A stretch of DNA of 64,000 bases from Clostridium chrysemydis (GTDB lineage Bacteria; Bacillota; Clostridia; Clostridiales; Clostridiaceae), in contig NZ_JADEKP010000001.1 of NCBI RefSeq assembly GCF_015234215.1, positions 1,240,001 through 1,304,000 on the forward strand. The letters run 5' to 3'. This document shows positions 54,274 through 62,566 of the stretch, one piece after another (the first letter of the stretch is position 1; the number at the start of each line of letters is the position of its first letter). Below the pieces are notes generated by a model. The model had not been told where the DNA came from. It ran no database searches and saw nothing but the letters and a program-made list of their open reading frames with translations. Both the position numbers and the translations under genes were made by a program.

Positions 54274-54769
54274 TAAATACCTCCTCAAAGCTTTCTAAAA
54301 ACTTCACTTCTTTTAATGAACCATTAAAATTAATCAAATTAGCTTTTACTAGCTTCTTTGCAGTTTCTTTTTCGCTTTCAGTTATATCTCCATAAAAATA
54401 AACCTTAGTATTCATACTGTTTGTATACCTTAATTTATGATGCATCTCTCCATTTCTCATAGTGAAATCAGGATGCACGTATGAGATTAAACGATCTAAA
54501 ACATTTTTCACGAAAGGACTGTATGTTCCATAAACGCATTTACTAATAATAATTAGCTCCTCTGAGCCTCCTGCAAGTTTTCCCATTTCATTATAACCAT
54601 CTTTTAAAACGCACTCCCCCGGAGTCTTCACCCAGCAGTTAAAACAGCCTATACAATGTTTTATATTACCGTTATTAGATATAATATTATTTATTTTTTT
54701 ATCATAGCTTAATAATTTTTTTATTTTCTCATTATGCTCAATATCTAAATCATGAATAATTAACCGCAC
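54254..54769 (-). CDS. Flavodoxin-like NAD(P)H-dependent oxidoreductase (2)
   Basis: The 171-residue protein is a shorter relative of the downstream gene's product. Its flavin-binding part has IGCFNCWVKTPGECVLKDG, a Cys-rich loop typical of iron-sulfur-flavoprotein-like and FMN reductase members, then IIISKCVYGTYSPFVKNVLDR. It begins with GTG at 54769 after AGGGGG. The two genes overlap and are translationally coupled, so the proteins probably work together as a pair of flavin oxidoreductases. Confidence 0.78.
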   Translation of the reverse strand: MRLIIHDLDIEHNEKIKKLLSYDKKINNIISNNGNIKHCIGCFNCWVKTPGECVLKDGYNEMGKLAGGSEELIIISKCVYGTYSPFVKNVLDRLISYVHPDFTMRNGEMHHKLRYTNSMNTKVYFYGDITESEKETAKKLVKANLINFNGSLKEVKFLESFEEVFNENSIN

Positions 54770-54778
54770 CCTAATACC

Positions 54779-54980
54779 CCCTAATTTATAAAATACAATT
54801 TAAGCTATAATATATTAGCTTAATACTATTTATTATGTGTTCTACTAATTTTGTATTTTACCTTTTTATTTTAATATATTTTTCTTTTTAGCATCTAATT
54901 CCATTCCAATATTTTATCTCTTACATATATCCCTCCCTTTACACAAATATTAGACTATTTAGGAGCATATTCTTATCTAT
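54779..54980. other. Gene-free AT-rich interval
   Basis: AT-rich sequence between the flavodoxin-like pair and the next terminator. I see no supported gene or RNA. Confidence 0.4.
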
Positions 54981-55010
54981 AAAAAAGGAGCTAGTACTGC
55001 TACTAACTCT
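54981..55010 (-). terminator. Intrinsic terminator
   Basis: AGTTAGTA pairs with TACTAGCT (one G-U) around GCAG, followed by CCTTTTTT on the minus strand, about 60 bases after the stop at 55069. Confidence 0.8.
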
Positions 55011-55068
55011 TTGTAAATTATTTTTTCTTTATATTTTAATTTCTACTCATATCATATAAAGATTTTTA

Positions 55069-55383
55069 TTATTTATTGATCCATTCAATAGCTTGATCGA
55101 TTGAAGATGCACTATCCGCTCCATCAACTTTTGTGATAAGAAGTATATCGTTTGGTTTTAAGTGTGCCATAAGTTTCTCTTTCATATCTTCAGCTTTAAG
55201 TTCACTTTTAACTATAAAGCTATCTGGCATAATGTTTGCCCAAGCTCCAAAAGTTTTAATAGTTGCTACTACTTCGTAATCATCACGAACTTCGTGTTTG
55301 TGTTCATGATTGTGATCACCACACCCACATCCGCATTCACTTGCTTCTTCTTGTAAATAAAAGTTTATAGTATATGTATTCAT
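55069..55383 (-). CDS. Small protein with Cys/His metal-binding segment
   Basis: The 104-residue protein has two parts of a small alpha/beta fold (YTINFYL... and DYEVVATIKTFGAWANIMP...). They are interrupted by a compact insertion, ECGCGCGDHNHEHKHEV at residues ~16-32, with three Cys and four His. That insertion looks like a flexible metal-binding loop, as in nickel, zinc or copper chaperones. The body is ferredoxin-like in pattern. I do not recognise a named family. It is a single gene with its own terminator. Confidence 0.65.
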   Translation of the reverse strand: MNTYTINFYLQEEASECGCGCGDHNHEHKHEVRDDYEVVATIKTFGAWANIMPDSFIVKSELKAEDMKEKLMAHLKPNDILLITKVDGADSASSIDQAIEWINK

Positions 55384-55525
55384 ATTTTTCTCCTCTGTTT
55401 TTAAACATATTTTTTATATCTTCATTATATGTTAATCTCAAGCTAAAAGCTATCATATAATAAAAATTCTTTTTTATAAAGGGATTTATTAGATAAATTT
55501 AAATTAAACCTGTAAAGCTAATACT

Positions 55526-56068
55526 TCATACTACCTTTTCATACAATTTAAACCAATCTAACCCGTATTCTCTTAACCCTAAATCTACAGTATCAATATA
55601 AACATATCCACATTTTTCATATAGCTTAATTGCAGGTTTGTTATTTTCATATACATCTAACCTTATTGATTTCATATTTAAATTTTCAGCAAGCTCATAC
55701 GCAAAATCCATTAATTTTTCACCTATTTTCAGTCTAAAATAATTAGGATTTACTACAAGTGTATGAATAACTAAAATTTCACTATAGTTATCAGTGATTT
55801 TCCATTTTACACCCTTGTAAGCACTCTCTGGTTCGTGGTTTAAAATAATTGACCCTACTATCTTTCCCTTATATTTTGCAATATATAAATTACCTTCACT
55901 AACCCCTTTCTCTGCAATACTTCTAATGGGATAAATTCCTTTTTTCCACCCGGGATAATTTATTCTTTTTCCCCAAGCATCATTTAAATCATTATAAAGT
56001 AATTCTACTTCATCTATATCACCTTCTGATACAATCACTATATCTATTTCTATATATTCTCTATCCAT
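55526..56068 (-). CDS. GNAT N-acetyltransferase
   Basis: The 180-residue protein has the acetyl-CoA motif VIHTLVVNPNYFRLKIGEKL, where the usual RGxG is RLKIG. It is followed by NMKSIRLDVYENNKPAIKLYEKCGY, whose NKPAIKLYEKCGY end is typical of GNATs. The substrate is unknown. It ends with CDS-distal sequence of no clear terminator on its own strand. Confidence 0.82.
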   Translation of the reverse strand: MDREYIEIDIVIVSEGDIDEVELLYNDLNDAWGKRINYPGWKKGIYPIRSIAEKGVSEGNLYIAKYKGKIVGSIILNHEPESAYKGVKWKITDNYSEILVIHTLVVNPNYFRLKIGEKLMDFAYELAENLNMKSIRLDVYENNKPAIKLYEKCGYVYIDTVDLGLREYGLDWFKLYEKVV

Positions 56069-56115
56069 CTATACACCCCTAACAAATACAATAAACCTGT
56101 TTTTCTTTATTTATA

Positions 56116-56149
56116 ATAAAAAGAGTTAATTTTTATACTAACTCTTTAA
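56116..56149. terminator. Hairpin with terminator features
   Basis: AAAGAGTTA pairs with TAACTCTTT around an AT-rich loop, just upstream of the GNAT gene. It may terminate transcripts from the degraded small gene region at 56210-56260. Confidence 0.65.
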
Positions 56150-56209
56150 TAAATTCTTATAATATTTTAGTTGTCCAATCTTCACAAGCTATTCAAAAAC
56201 AATATAACT

Positions 56210-56260
56210 TTATATTTTTAGTGCTCCTCTTTCATAGCAGTCTTCACAGATTTCCTTTAA
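56210..56260 (-). pseudogene. Remnant of a paralogue of the small zinc-ribbon protein
   Basis: Seventeen codons reading LKEICEDCYERGALKI and stop match the LKEMCEECYEKH region of the intact small protein at 53375-53533. Upstream of this fragment the frame is closed by a stop and no start remains. It is evidently a truncated copy left after duplication and decay. Confidence 0.6.
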
Positions 56261-56263
56261 GCT

Positions 56264-56512
56264 TTATTTTAATTACTACCATATTTATATAATCATATAT
56301 AAATACCCAATATTTCTAGATATTTTGAAAAATATATTTAAATTACTTTTTTATATAATTTAATTTAGTTTGAATAAATTTTATTTATTATAAGTCATTA
56401 ACTATGTTTTTAACTATTAATTTAACTTTTTCTTATTTGGTAGCATTTGATATCATATGCTATGCTAAGGAACCTCTTATCACCATAACCCATAATATGA
56501 TGTTATATCGCT
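56264..56512. other. Gene-free AT-rich interval upstream of tRNA-fMet
   Basis: Beyond the zinc-ribbon remnant I see only AT-rich sequence up to the tRNA promoter; no ORF with a ribosome binding site. Confidence 0.45.
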
Positions 56513-56541
56513 TTGACATTAATCTTTATTAAGCATATACT
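56513..56541 (+). promoter_or_regulatory. Promoter of tRNA-fMet
   Basis: TTGACA at 56513, a 17-base spacer and TATACT at 56536 give a near-consensus promoter about 40 bases upstream of the tRNA. Confidence 0.85.
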
Positions 56542-56581
56542 AAGGGTACAAGTTGGTTAAGCCAATATGTAAACTTAATAA

Positions 56582-56655
<74 letters not shown>

Positions 56656-56657
<2 letters not shown>

Positions 56658-56684
56658 AAACCTTACTCTTACTGTAAGGTTTTT
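56656..56684 (+). terminator. Terminator of tRNA-fMet
   Basis: AAAACCTTAC pairs with GTAAGGTTTT around TCTTACT, followed by T residues, immediately after the CCA end. Confidence 0.9.
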
Positions 56685-56833
56685 TTATTGTTTAAAAGCT
56701 TCGGAAAAATTTCTTAATCATTTCTCAAAACTTTATTTAAATAATATTAATTAAATTGAAAGATAACAGAGCTAATTTGCTCATACTATGTTATACTTTC
56801 ATTTATATCATAACGAAAGAAGGTAAATATTTA

Positions 56834-57469
56834 GTGAATTATAAAACTTTTGAAAATAAATTTGATGTTAAAGAAAACATCGCTTATGCTACTGCTTTAA
56901 AGAAAGATGGAAGTGAATTAACTTTCCAAATAGATGCTGACGATGTTGAAAGAATAAAATCTATGGGAACTTGGTTTGCTGAATGGCATAAAGACTTTAA
57001 TGCTTATACAATTCAAAATATAAGCAAATCAAAAGGAGCTAAACCTTTAAAACAAAGTCTTCAAACAGTTATTTTAAATTCTAATCCAAAAACTCCTGTT
57101 AAACATATTAATGGAAATATGCTAGATAACAGAAAGTCTAATTTAGAAATAGTCCAAAGGGATCAGAAAAATAAATATGAAAAAGTTGATGATAACACTA
57201 TTGCTATCATACTAACTAATAAATATGGTGCTCCACATGCTAAGGCATTAATCTCTTTAGAAGATTTAAATACTGTTATAACTGACGAATTTAGCTGGGT
57301 TCAATATAAGAAGAATGGAGTTATCGATGTTATCACAAATACTCCACAAGGTAGAATTCATTTAGATAAACTTATAATGAATCCTACTGACTCTGAATTT
57401 ATACATCACATAAACTTAAACCCTATGGATTGTAGACGTAACAACTTAGAAAACAAAAAAATCAAATAA
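56834..57469 (+). CDS. HNH/AP2-like DNA-binding protein with two HN-type motifs
   Basis: The frame is open from a TTG at 56756. The GTG at 56834 follows GAAGG and gives 211 residues. The protein contains two related blocks: VKHINGNMLDNRKSNLEIV (residues ~90-110) and FIHHINLNPMDCRRNNLEN near the C-terminus. Both match the H-x-N/DNRxxNL core of HNH endonucleases found in homing and phage proteins. The repeat suggests a duplication. It could be a nuclease or a DNA-binding derivative. It sits alone just after the initiator tRNA, ending with a strong terminator. Confidence 0.6.
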   Translation: MNYKTFENKFDVKENIAYATALKKDGSELTFQIDADDVERIKSMGTWFAEWHKDFNAYTIQNISKSKGAKPLKQSLQTVILNSNPKTPVKHINGNMLDNRKSNLEIVQRDQKNKYEKVDDNTIAIILTNKYGAPHAKALISLEDLNTVITDEFSWVQYKKNGVIDVITNTPQGRIHLDKLIMNPTDSEFIHHINLNPMDCRRNNLENKKIK

Positions 57470-57477
57470 ATATCCTA

Positions 57478-57511
57478 AAAAAAGCTTAGTGATTTAACAC
57501 TAAGCTTTTCT
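57478..57511. terminator. Intrinsic terminator
   Basis: AAAGCTTAGTG pairs with CACTAAGCTTT around ATTTAA, with A and T runs on both sides. Confidence 0.9.
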
Positions 57512-57580
57512 TATTTATAATATATATTTTAGACTACATTTACAAAATGGTTTTATATATTTTATTTTTAATGATTATTA

Positions 57581-58531
57581 CTAGAATTCATGTTCATTGC
57601 TCCTCAATATACATCTGTGTGTATTATAAATCTTTTCCCTCTTCTCCATTGCCACTATGCTAGAATACTCACTTGTTCCTTCATAGAACTTCACATATTC
57701 TAAGTACTCTTTTTCGGCGTCAATATTCTTTCTTTTCATATAGTACTTTATGTAATTTGAATCGAATATATTGTTTTGACTAATTTCTATAATATTATTT
57801 ACATACAATTGTTTAATTTCTTTTGTCTTCATATCTCTCATATTAAATTTACAATGTGATCCATGGATATCTCTATCTACCATAAGAGATATTAATTTAT
57901 ATGTCTTTTCACCTTCTGGATTTTCTGCATAATCACTTATCTCAATTGTGTCTGCATTCATAACATCTAATTTAAACCAGTATAAATCAGTATTCCAGTT
58001 GATATTTCCTTTTTCTCCAACCTTTAAGCTGTTAATCATTTTTTCTATAGTATCTTCCGCTGGTGAATTTATATCCAGTATAATAGCAATTAATTCACCA
58101 ATTTTTGGGCTGATAGTTTTGTACATTTCCAACTTCTGTAGTAAACTTTTATCACCAATTTCAGGCAACTTTTCTAAACTTTCTTTTAACTTATTATATT
58201 TGTCATCCCAGTATTTTATCCATTTTGCTATTTCAGATGTTTTATATATTTCTTTGTAATATACAATGGGAATAACTTTATCTTTCGGATTTTCTGATTC
58301 TAGTACCTGTAAGATTTCGTACATACAGTTTTCTGATTTCATATAGTTTTCAAATATCACTAAAATACATTTATCTTATGTCTTCACTTGTTCCATATAT
58401 TTTTGTATACTTTTAAAATCCTCTAAATCATATTTACCTCTTAATAATTTAATATAATTTTCTGAACATTTCAATTCAATATAATCGGCTCTTTTCTTAT
58501 CTTTCTAACAATATGATAAAAATATTTGCAT
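57581..58531 (-). pseudogene. TIR-domain protein gene with two in-frame nonsense codons
   Basis: A good start (ATG 58531 after GGGGGG) opens MQIFLSYC, the usual start of a TIR domain. Codon 9 is TAG (58507-58505), where relatives typically have Trp, and codon 52 is TAA (58378-58376). The frame otherwise continues without shift through CILVIFENYMKSENCMYEI, the alphaC/betaD region with the catalytic-type Glu after Cys, and KWIKYWDDKYNKL. After the TIR domain (~150 residues) comes an ~165-residue C-terminal region of unknown type. Full length would be 316 residues. TIR proteins of this type act in anti-phage defence by NAD+ cleavage or signal production. An in-frame GTG at 58360 gives the 259-residue remnant. 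Confidence 0.75.
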
Positions 58532-58621
58532 CAATAAGCCCCCCTTATTTTTCATCAATTATATTTATAATAACATATCTTGTAAATACATTGCTAATTA
58601 TGATATTGTATTTTTACTTAT

Positions 58622-58664
58622 AAAAATAGCCTTAGGCAATTTATATCAATACCCAAGGCTAAAA
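58622..58664 (-). terminator. Probable terminator of the HEPN-like gene
   Basis: TAGCCTTGGG pairs with CCTAAGGCTA around an AT loop on the minus strand, followed by TTTTTA, about 90 bases after the stop at 58751. Confidence 0.7.
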
Positions 58665-58750
58665 AACTCAATTATTTATGGTATAGTTCTCCGTATCGGT
58701 AGTAAGTGAGGTTTATGATTGAAATATAACATATCTTATATTTTAATGTA

Positions 58751-59551
58751 TTACAATTTATTATGTTTATTTTTACTAAGATTGTGACTAGCAAATCCAT
58801 TATAAGTGATATCTACTGCTGAGTAATCAAAAATCGTCTTCTTTATGTTAATATTAACATCTTCACCTATTAAAATTTCGAAATCTTTTTTCATAAAATC
58901 AGTAATTTTTTTTGCATCTTCATAAAATAAAATGTTTTTTTCCAATTCTTTCACAAATACCTTATACTGTATCTTATCAGACATGTATATATTAAACTCT
59001 TTTCCAAATTCAAATCTACAATTTTTATTCTCTTTAATTTGTTTTTCTCTATACCCAATCCACTCACAAAGTTTATCACTTGTAAAATGATGTGTATAAT
59101 TCCTATAAGTGTTGAATTCGTCAACTAATTGTTTTCTATTATTATCCTCTTCGTATTTAACACCAATTATATTTTTTTTAGAAATAATATCCAAGTAGTT
59201 GTTGTATGATATAGCAATTTTATTCTTACTAAAATCCCCAATTACATTAATCATTTCATTTTTAATTAAATTTATTGCTGAATTAAATAATTTAAATTTA
59301 TAAAAATCAACTTCAATATTAAGATCTCTGTTTTTTATAATAGACTTCAGAGCCCCTTCACCTTCATCAATATTTACATTATTTTTCTTTAATTCATAAT
59401 ATAAATAATCCAAACTTTCCAATAACAAATTCCAATAAATAACTTTCTTTTTTTCAAAGTATTCAAGTAAATGTCCTAAATATAAAATACAATCTTCTTT
59501 ATTTTTTATTTCAAATTTTACTTTATTATTTTTTGTTACTATTTTTCCCAT
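58751..59551 (-). CDS. Uncharacterised protein with a HEPN-like RX4H motif
   Basis: The 266-residue protein is intact, Lys/Glu/Asn-rich and mostly helical. A central FNTYRNYTHHFTSDKL segment contains R-x4-H preceded by acidic residues, the pattern of HEPN ribonuclease domains, which often act as toxins or defence effectors. No second domain is recognisable. It lies directly upstream of the TIR pseudogene on the same strand in a region where nearly every other gene is broken. The HEPN reading is a motif match only. Confidence 0.5.
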   Translation of the reverse strand: MGKIVTKNNKVKFEIKNKEDCILYLGHLLEYFEKKKVIYWNLLLESLDYLYYELKKNNVNIDEGEGALKSIIKNRDLNIEVDFYKFKLFNSAINLIKNEMINVIGDFSKNKIAISYNNYLDIISKKNIIGVKYEEDNNRKQLVDEFNTYRNYTHHFTSDKLCEWIGYREKQIKENKNCRFEFGKEFNIYMSDKIQYKVFVKELEKNILFYEDAKKITDFMKKDFEILIGEDVNINIKKTIFDYSAVDITYNGFASHNLSKNKHNKL

Positions 59552-59624
59552 AACAAATCTCCTATCAAAATATAATTAAATAATTTTAATTTTTACTACA
59601 CTATATTAATATTGAATCCATGAA

Positions 59625-60206
59625 TTATGTTAATAATGATACTATTATCGTATTAATCCAACCTATTTCAGAAATTTCCTTCTTGTCTAGTTCGTTATCC
59701 ATTTCACTCAATATACTCTTTTAATATGCATTATGAACATAATCAGCAAAAACTGAGTATAAATTATATAATGAAGTATCCTCATTTACCTTTTCGAATT
59801 ATGCTGCCATCTGCTTAAATATATTTTCATACAATTTCGTCCTTTTTCCACCTAATAGTTTTAATAATTCAAATTCAGTTTCATTTGAGTTTTCTATTCT
59901 TTGTATGTCTATGTTTGCTCCTAAAAAATCTCTGCACAGAATCTCATTATCAACATTCTTTCGCATTAAAAATTTATATATTATAACCTGTTCAGTTGTT
60001 ACTCTTAAAATTGAATAGATATATCTAATATTTTTTATATCTGGTTTTATTTCTTGTACAAATTCTATATTGTGCAATAGGTTACTTATAAATATTGATG
60101 TAGTAAACGCAATCATATTTGATGTATTTTCATAAACTTTCAACGATTTTTGGTAATGTTGATTAAGTTGCTGTAGCATTTTATCAGTTTCCTTAATATT
60201 TATCAT
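59625..60206 (-). pseudogene. Broken gene for a helical protein of unknown family (DUF5677-like), two in-frame stops
   Basis: An ATG at 60206 with AAAGGAG upstream begins a 135-codon frame ending in TAA at 59801-59799. The same frame continues with coding character (FEKVNEDTSLYNLYSVFADYVHNAY), hits a second TAA at 59723-59721, and goes on to a third stop at 59625. The N-terminal part has a RVTTEQVIIYKFLM helix, and the later Tyr-Ser..Tyr-x-His region resembles DUF5677-type proteins. The gene is evidently dead. The family link is weak. Confidence 0.6.
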
Positions 60207-60317
60207 TCTTTATACTCCTTTGTATTTTTAATTTTTACCCCATATAAATCCACAAGCAAATTATACCAATTCGCTGTAATATATAAAAGACAAAAAATTT
60301 GCTATTTATACCAATCA

Positions 60318-60590
60318 TTATATAGCAATATCTAAATTCAATACACTTAGCCCAATATTTCTTAAAACAAAATTTGAAGGAGCATCCTTTACAGATGCTC
60401 CTCCCTCTTTACTTAAATAATCTACCAAACTATCATGTATTCTTAGTTTTATTGAGCCTATTTCCCTTAACTCATTTATAGAAATCTCTGATATTACCAT
60501 GTGTAATAATTTCTTCTTCTGTTCTCTACCTGTACTTTTATTAATACTTTACTAAAGTTCTCTAAGATACTCTTTATAAATTCATATGGT
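60318..60590 (-). pseudogene. C-terminal remnant of a large serine recombinase
   Basis: Reading across one frameshift near 60545-60550, the text is ILENFSKVLIK then STGREQKKKLLHMVISEISI and SIKLRIHDSLVDYLSKEGG. This is the pattern of the C-terminal coiled-coil/terminal region of large serine recombinases (LL..I..I.v....I..I.lk). The catalytic N-terminus and zinc region are gone. It suggests that an integrated element once occupied this place. The resemblance is by eye. Confidence 0.45.
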
Positions 60591-60696
60591 TTTTATTTGC
60601 TTAAATCATCTAATATTATAATTAATAATGGTTCTGTTCTTCGAGAACTTTAGCTCTATTATTAATATTTTTTTATTTTTTTGATAATTTAATTTT

Positions 60697-61136
60697 TTAT
60701 GATTGTTCATTCCACCAATTCTTATCAGCCCGTCTTCCTTCTGGAACCTGTTCAAGGCATTGATTTATTTCTTGATATTTATCAATCCAATAACTTCACG
60801 ACTTGCAAGACGTTGTGCATCCTTATAATAACTATCAAAGCGATATTCTACTTGATCTACCAATTCATATAAAATTTCACTTTCTTTATTTAGAAAAGCT
60901 TTATTTAATTTGATAACAGCATGATTTCCGTCTATTATTTTATATATATGATTTGTTATTCTTGAACTTACAATTTCATATTTCCCTATATATGCACATT
61001 TTTTAAACTCATTTTTGATGATGAATAATCCGTAAATACCTCCGTTACCTTTAGGTTAGTTCTATATATCTTCATCTATAATAATTTTTTCTGTAAACTC
61101 TTGTTTTATTAAAACAAGGCTTTTGCTTATGCTCAT
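60697..61136 (-). pseudogene. GIY-YIG endonuclease-like pseudogene
   Basis: ATG 61136 with GGAGAG upstream starts a frame interrupted by TAG at codon 25 (61064-61062) and TAA at codon 27 (61058-61056), then GGIYGLFI, CAYIGKYEIVSSRITNH and DGNHAVIKLNKAF. That is the GIY...YIG core with conserved Arg and His. A frameshift near 60795 leads into WIDKYQEINQCLEQVPEGR, ending at 60697. At least three disabling changes are present. The family includes homing and restriction nucleases. Confidence 0.65.
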
Positions 61137-61182
61137 TCTTATCACTCTCCAAATTCTAATTTGTACAACTAAAACTTTAATA

Positions 61183-61797
61183 TTATTCTTCAATAAAGTA
61201 ATCTATATCTATTTTTTTAACTTCATATATTACTTCAGTTGATACCCCAACATTAAATACAATCATATATTGTGATAACTGCATTCCTTAAATCAAAACT
61301 ATATTTTTTGTATTTATAGACTTAACGTACTCCCTAGCTTCTTTAGAAAATGTTGAAGTTGTTATGAAAATCCCCTTACTTATCTAATGCTCCAAAAAAC
61401 TTTTGAATTTCCGGTCTTCCAACTACTGTACCCTTCCATATTTTAGCTTGAATATATATATTATCTAAGCCAAGCCTACCTTCATTTATTATTCTATCAA
61501 CACCTTATTCTCTGTCTTTTTAGTTGCTCTTCCTGCTTTTTCTCTTGAACCACCATATCCCATTTTATTAATAATTCTATTACTAGTTTTTCGAAAAATT
61601 CAAATGAGCATGACTTTATTTTTTTCAAGTATCAAATCTGCTAATTAATCTTTTAAATTTTGAAATGCAAATGACCTCTCTTCAGATTGAGTTTTTTCAT
61701 TTAATACTATTTCATTATCATCTTGGTTTTGCCCATGAAAATTAACAAAATAATTGAAACTTTTTCTAGTAAACAGGGTACCTATACCATTTACCAT
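61183..61797 (-). pseudogene. Mrr-type restriction endonuclease pseudogene
   Basis: ATG 61797 after AAGGAGG starts a gene whose three frames, read in turn, give FEFFEKLVIELLIKMGYGGS, then GRLGLDNIYIQAKIWKGTVV, GRPEIQKFFGALDK, FITTSTFSKEAREYV and GMQLSQYMIVFNVGVSTEV. This is the Mrr_cat domain, including the QAK catalytic motif; the region of the catalytic Asp lies at a frameshift. At least two frameshifts and several nonsense codons make it dead. Mrr enzymes cut methylated DNA, so this was a type IV restriction gene. Confidence 0.82.
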
Positions 61798-61819
61798 TAC
61801 CTCCTTAATAAATAAAAAT

Positions 61820-61861
61820 CCACCAGCTAAGCTGGTGGTATTTCTATCGCCCTATAAGGGC
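61820..61861 (-). repeat. Terminal palindromes of the IS200/IS605 relic
   Basis: Two adjacent hairpins, CCACCAGC/GCTGGTGG and GCCC/GGGC, of the type recognised as single-stranded ends by TnpA. The first is perfect with a three-base loop. Confidence 0.82.
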
Positions 61862-61919
61862 ATGTTACTTGCAATTGCGTCTTAAGACGCTCAAAAGGTT
61901 CGCCAGACGCACTCTATTT

Positions 61920-62374
61920 TTACTTGCTACCCTTAAAAGAGTCCATATATTCTTTTATACTTATTTCATCAGATATAATATCTTCTTTTTCTTGGTTTCT
62001 TATACATTCCTCTATTGCTTTTTTATTTCTTCCTACTGTATCCACATAAAATCCTCTACACCCAAAATGTCTATTCCCATATTTATATTTTAAATTTGAA
62101 AATCTTTCGAAAATCATTAAACTACTTTTACCTTTTAGAAATCCTACAAAGCTAGAAACACTCATTTTAGGTGGAATTTCTACTAACATGTGAATATGAT
62201 CGATACAAGCATGTGCTTCGATAATTTCAACACATTTCCACTCACATAATTGCCTTAATATTTTCCCTATTTCCTCTTTCTTTTCTCCGTAGATTTCTTT
62301 CCTTCTATATTTGGGGCAAATACTATGTGATATTTACAATTCCATTTTGTGTGTTATAAACTATTATTATCCAT
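61920..62374 (-). pseudogene. IS200/IS605 TnpA (Y1 HUH transposase), disrupted
   Basis: ATG 62374 after GGAGGT begins MDNNSL then TAA at codon 7 (62356-62354) and continues HTKWNCKYHIVFAP. A one-base loss at the following Lys codon shifts the frame into YRRKEIYGEKKEE and on to ACIDHIHMLVEIPP, with the HUH motif His-Ile-His intact. RGFYVDTVGRN carries the catalytic Tyr. The 89-codon open part (61920-62189) is only the C-terminal portion. The transposase is inactive. Confidence 0.87.
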
Positions 62375-62566
62375 TACGGATACCTCCTTTTACTATTTAA
62401 ATTTGACTGCGAACCTAATTTAATTTTAGCAAAAGGAGGTTTTTTTATATATTGCAACAGTAAACTTTTTCTGAACACACTCGCATAGCAAGTGTTTTTA
62501 TAAATACAATAAAAAACTCTTTTTTAAACTGTACCCTTTGTCAAGGACAGTTTAAAAAAGAGTAGG

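Larger units (their letters stand above)
61811..62450 (-). mobile_element. IS200/IS605-family element relic
   Basis: The element contains a damaged Y1 transposase gene and, at its downstream end, the hallmark subterminal palindrome CCACCAGC-TAA-GCTGGTGG (61820-61838) and a second GCCC/GGGC hairpin (61849-61861). No tnpB gene is present, so it is an IS200-like (tnpA-only) unit. Outer limits are approximate. Confidence 0.8.

Noticed and set aside
57581-58360. Treating the 259-codon frame as an intact gene
   Set aside because: A much better start with a strong ribosome binding site lies 171 bases upstream in the same frame, with TIR sequence between, interrupted by two stop codons; the open part is a truncated remnant.
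61869-62093. 74-codon plus-strand frame within the IS200 relic
   Set aside because: It is antisense to the TnpA coding sequence and covers the terminal palindromes; no independent evidence supports it.
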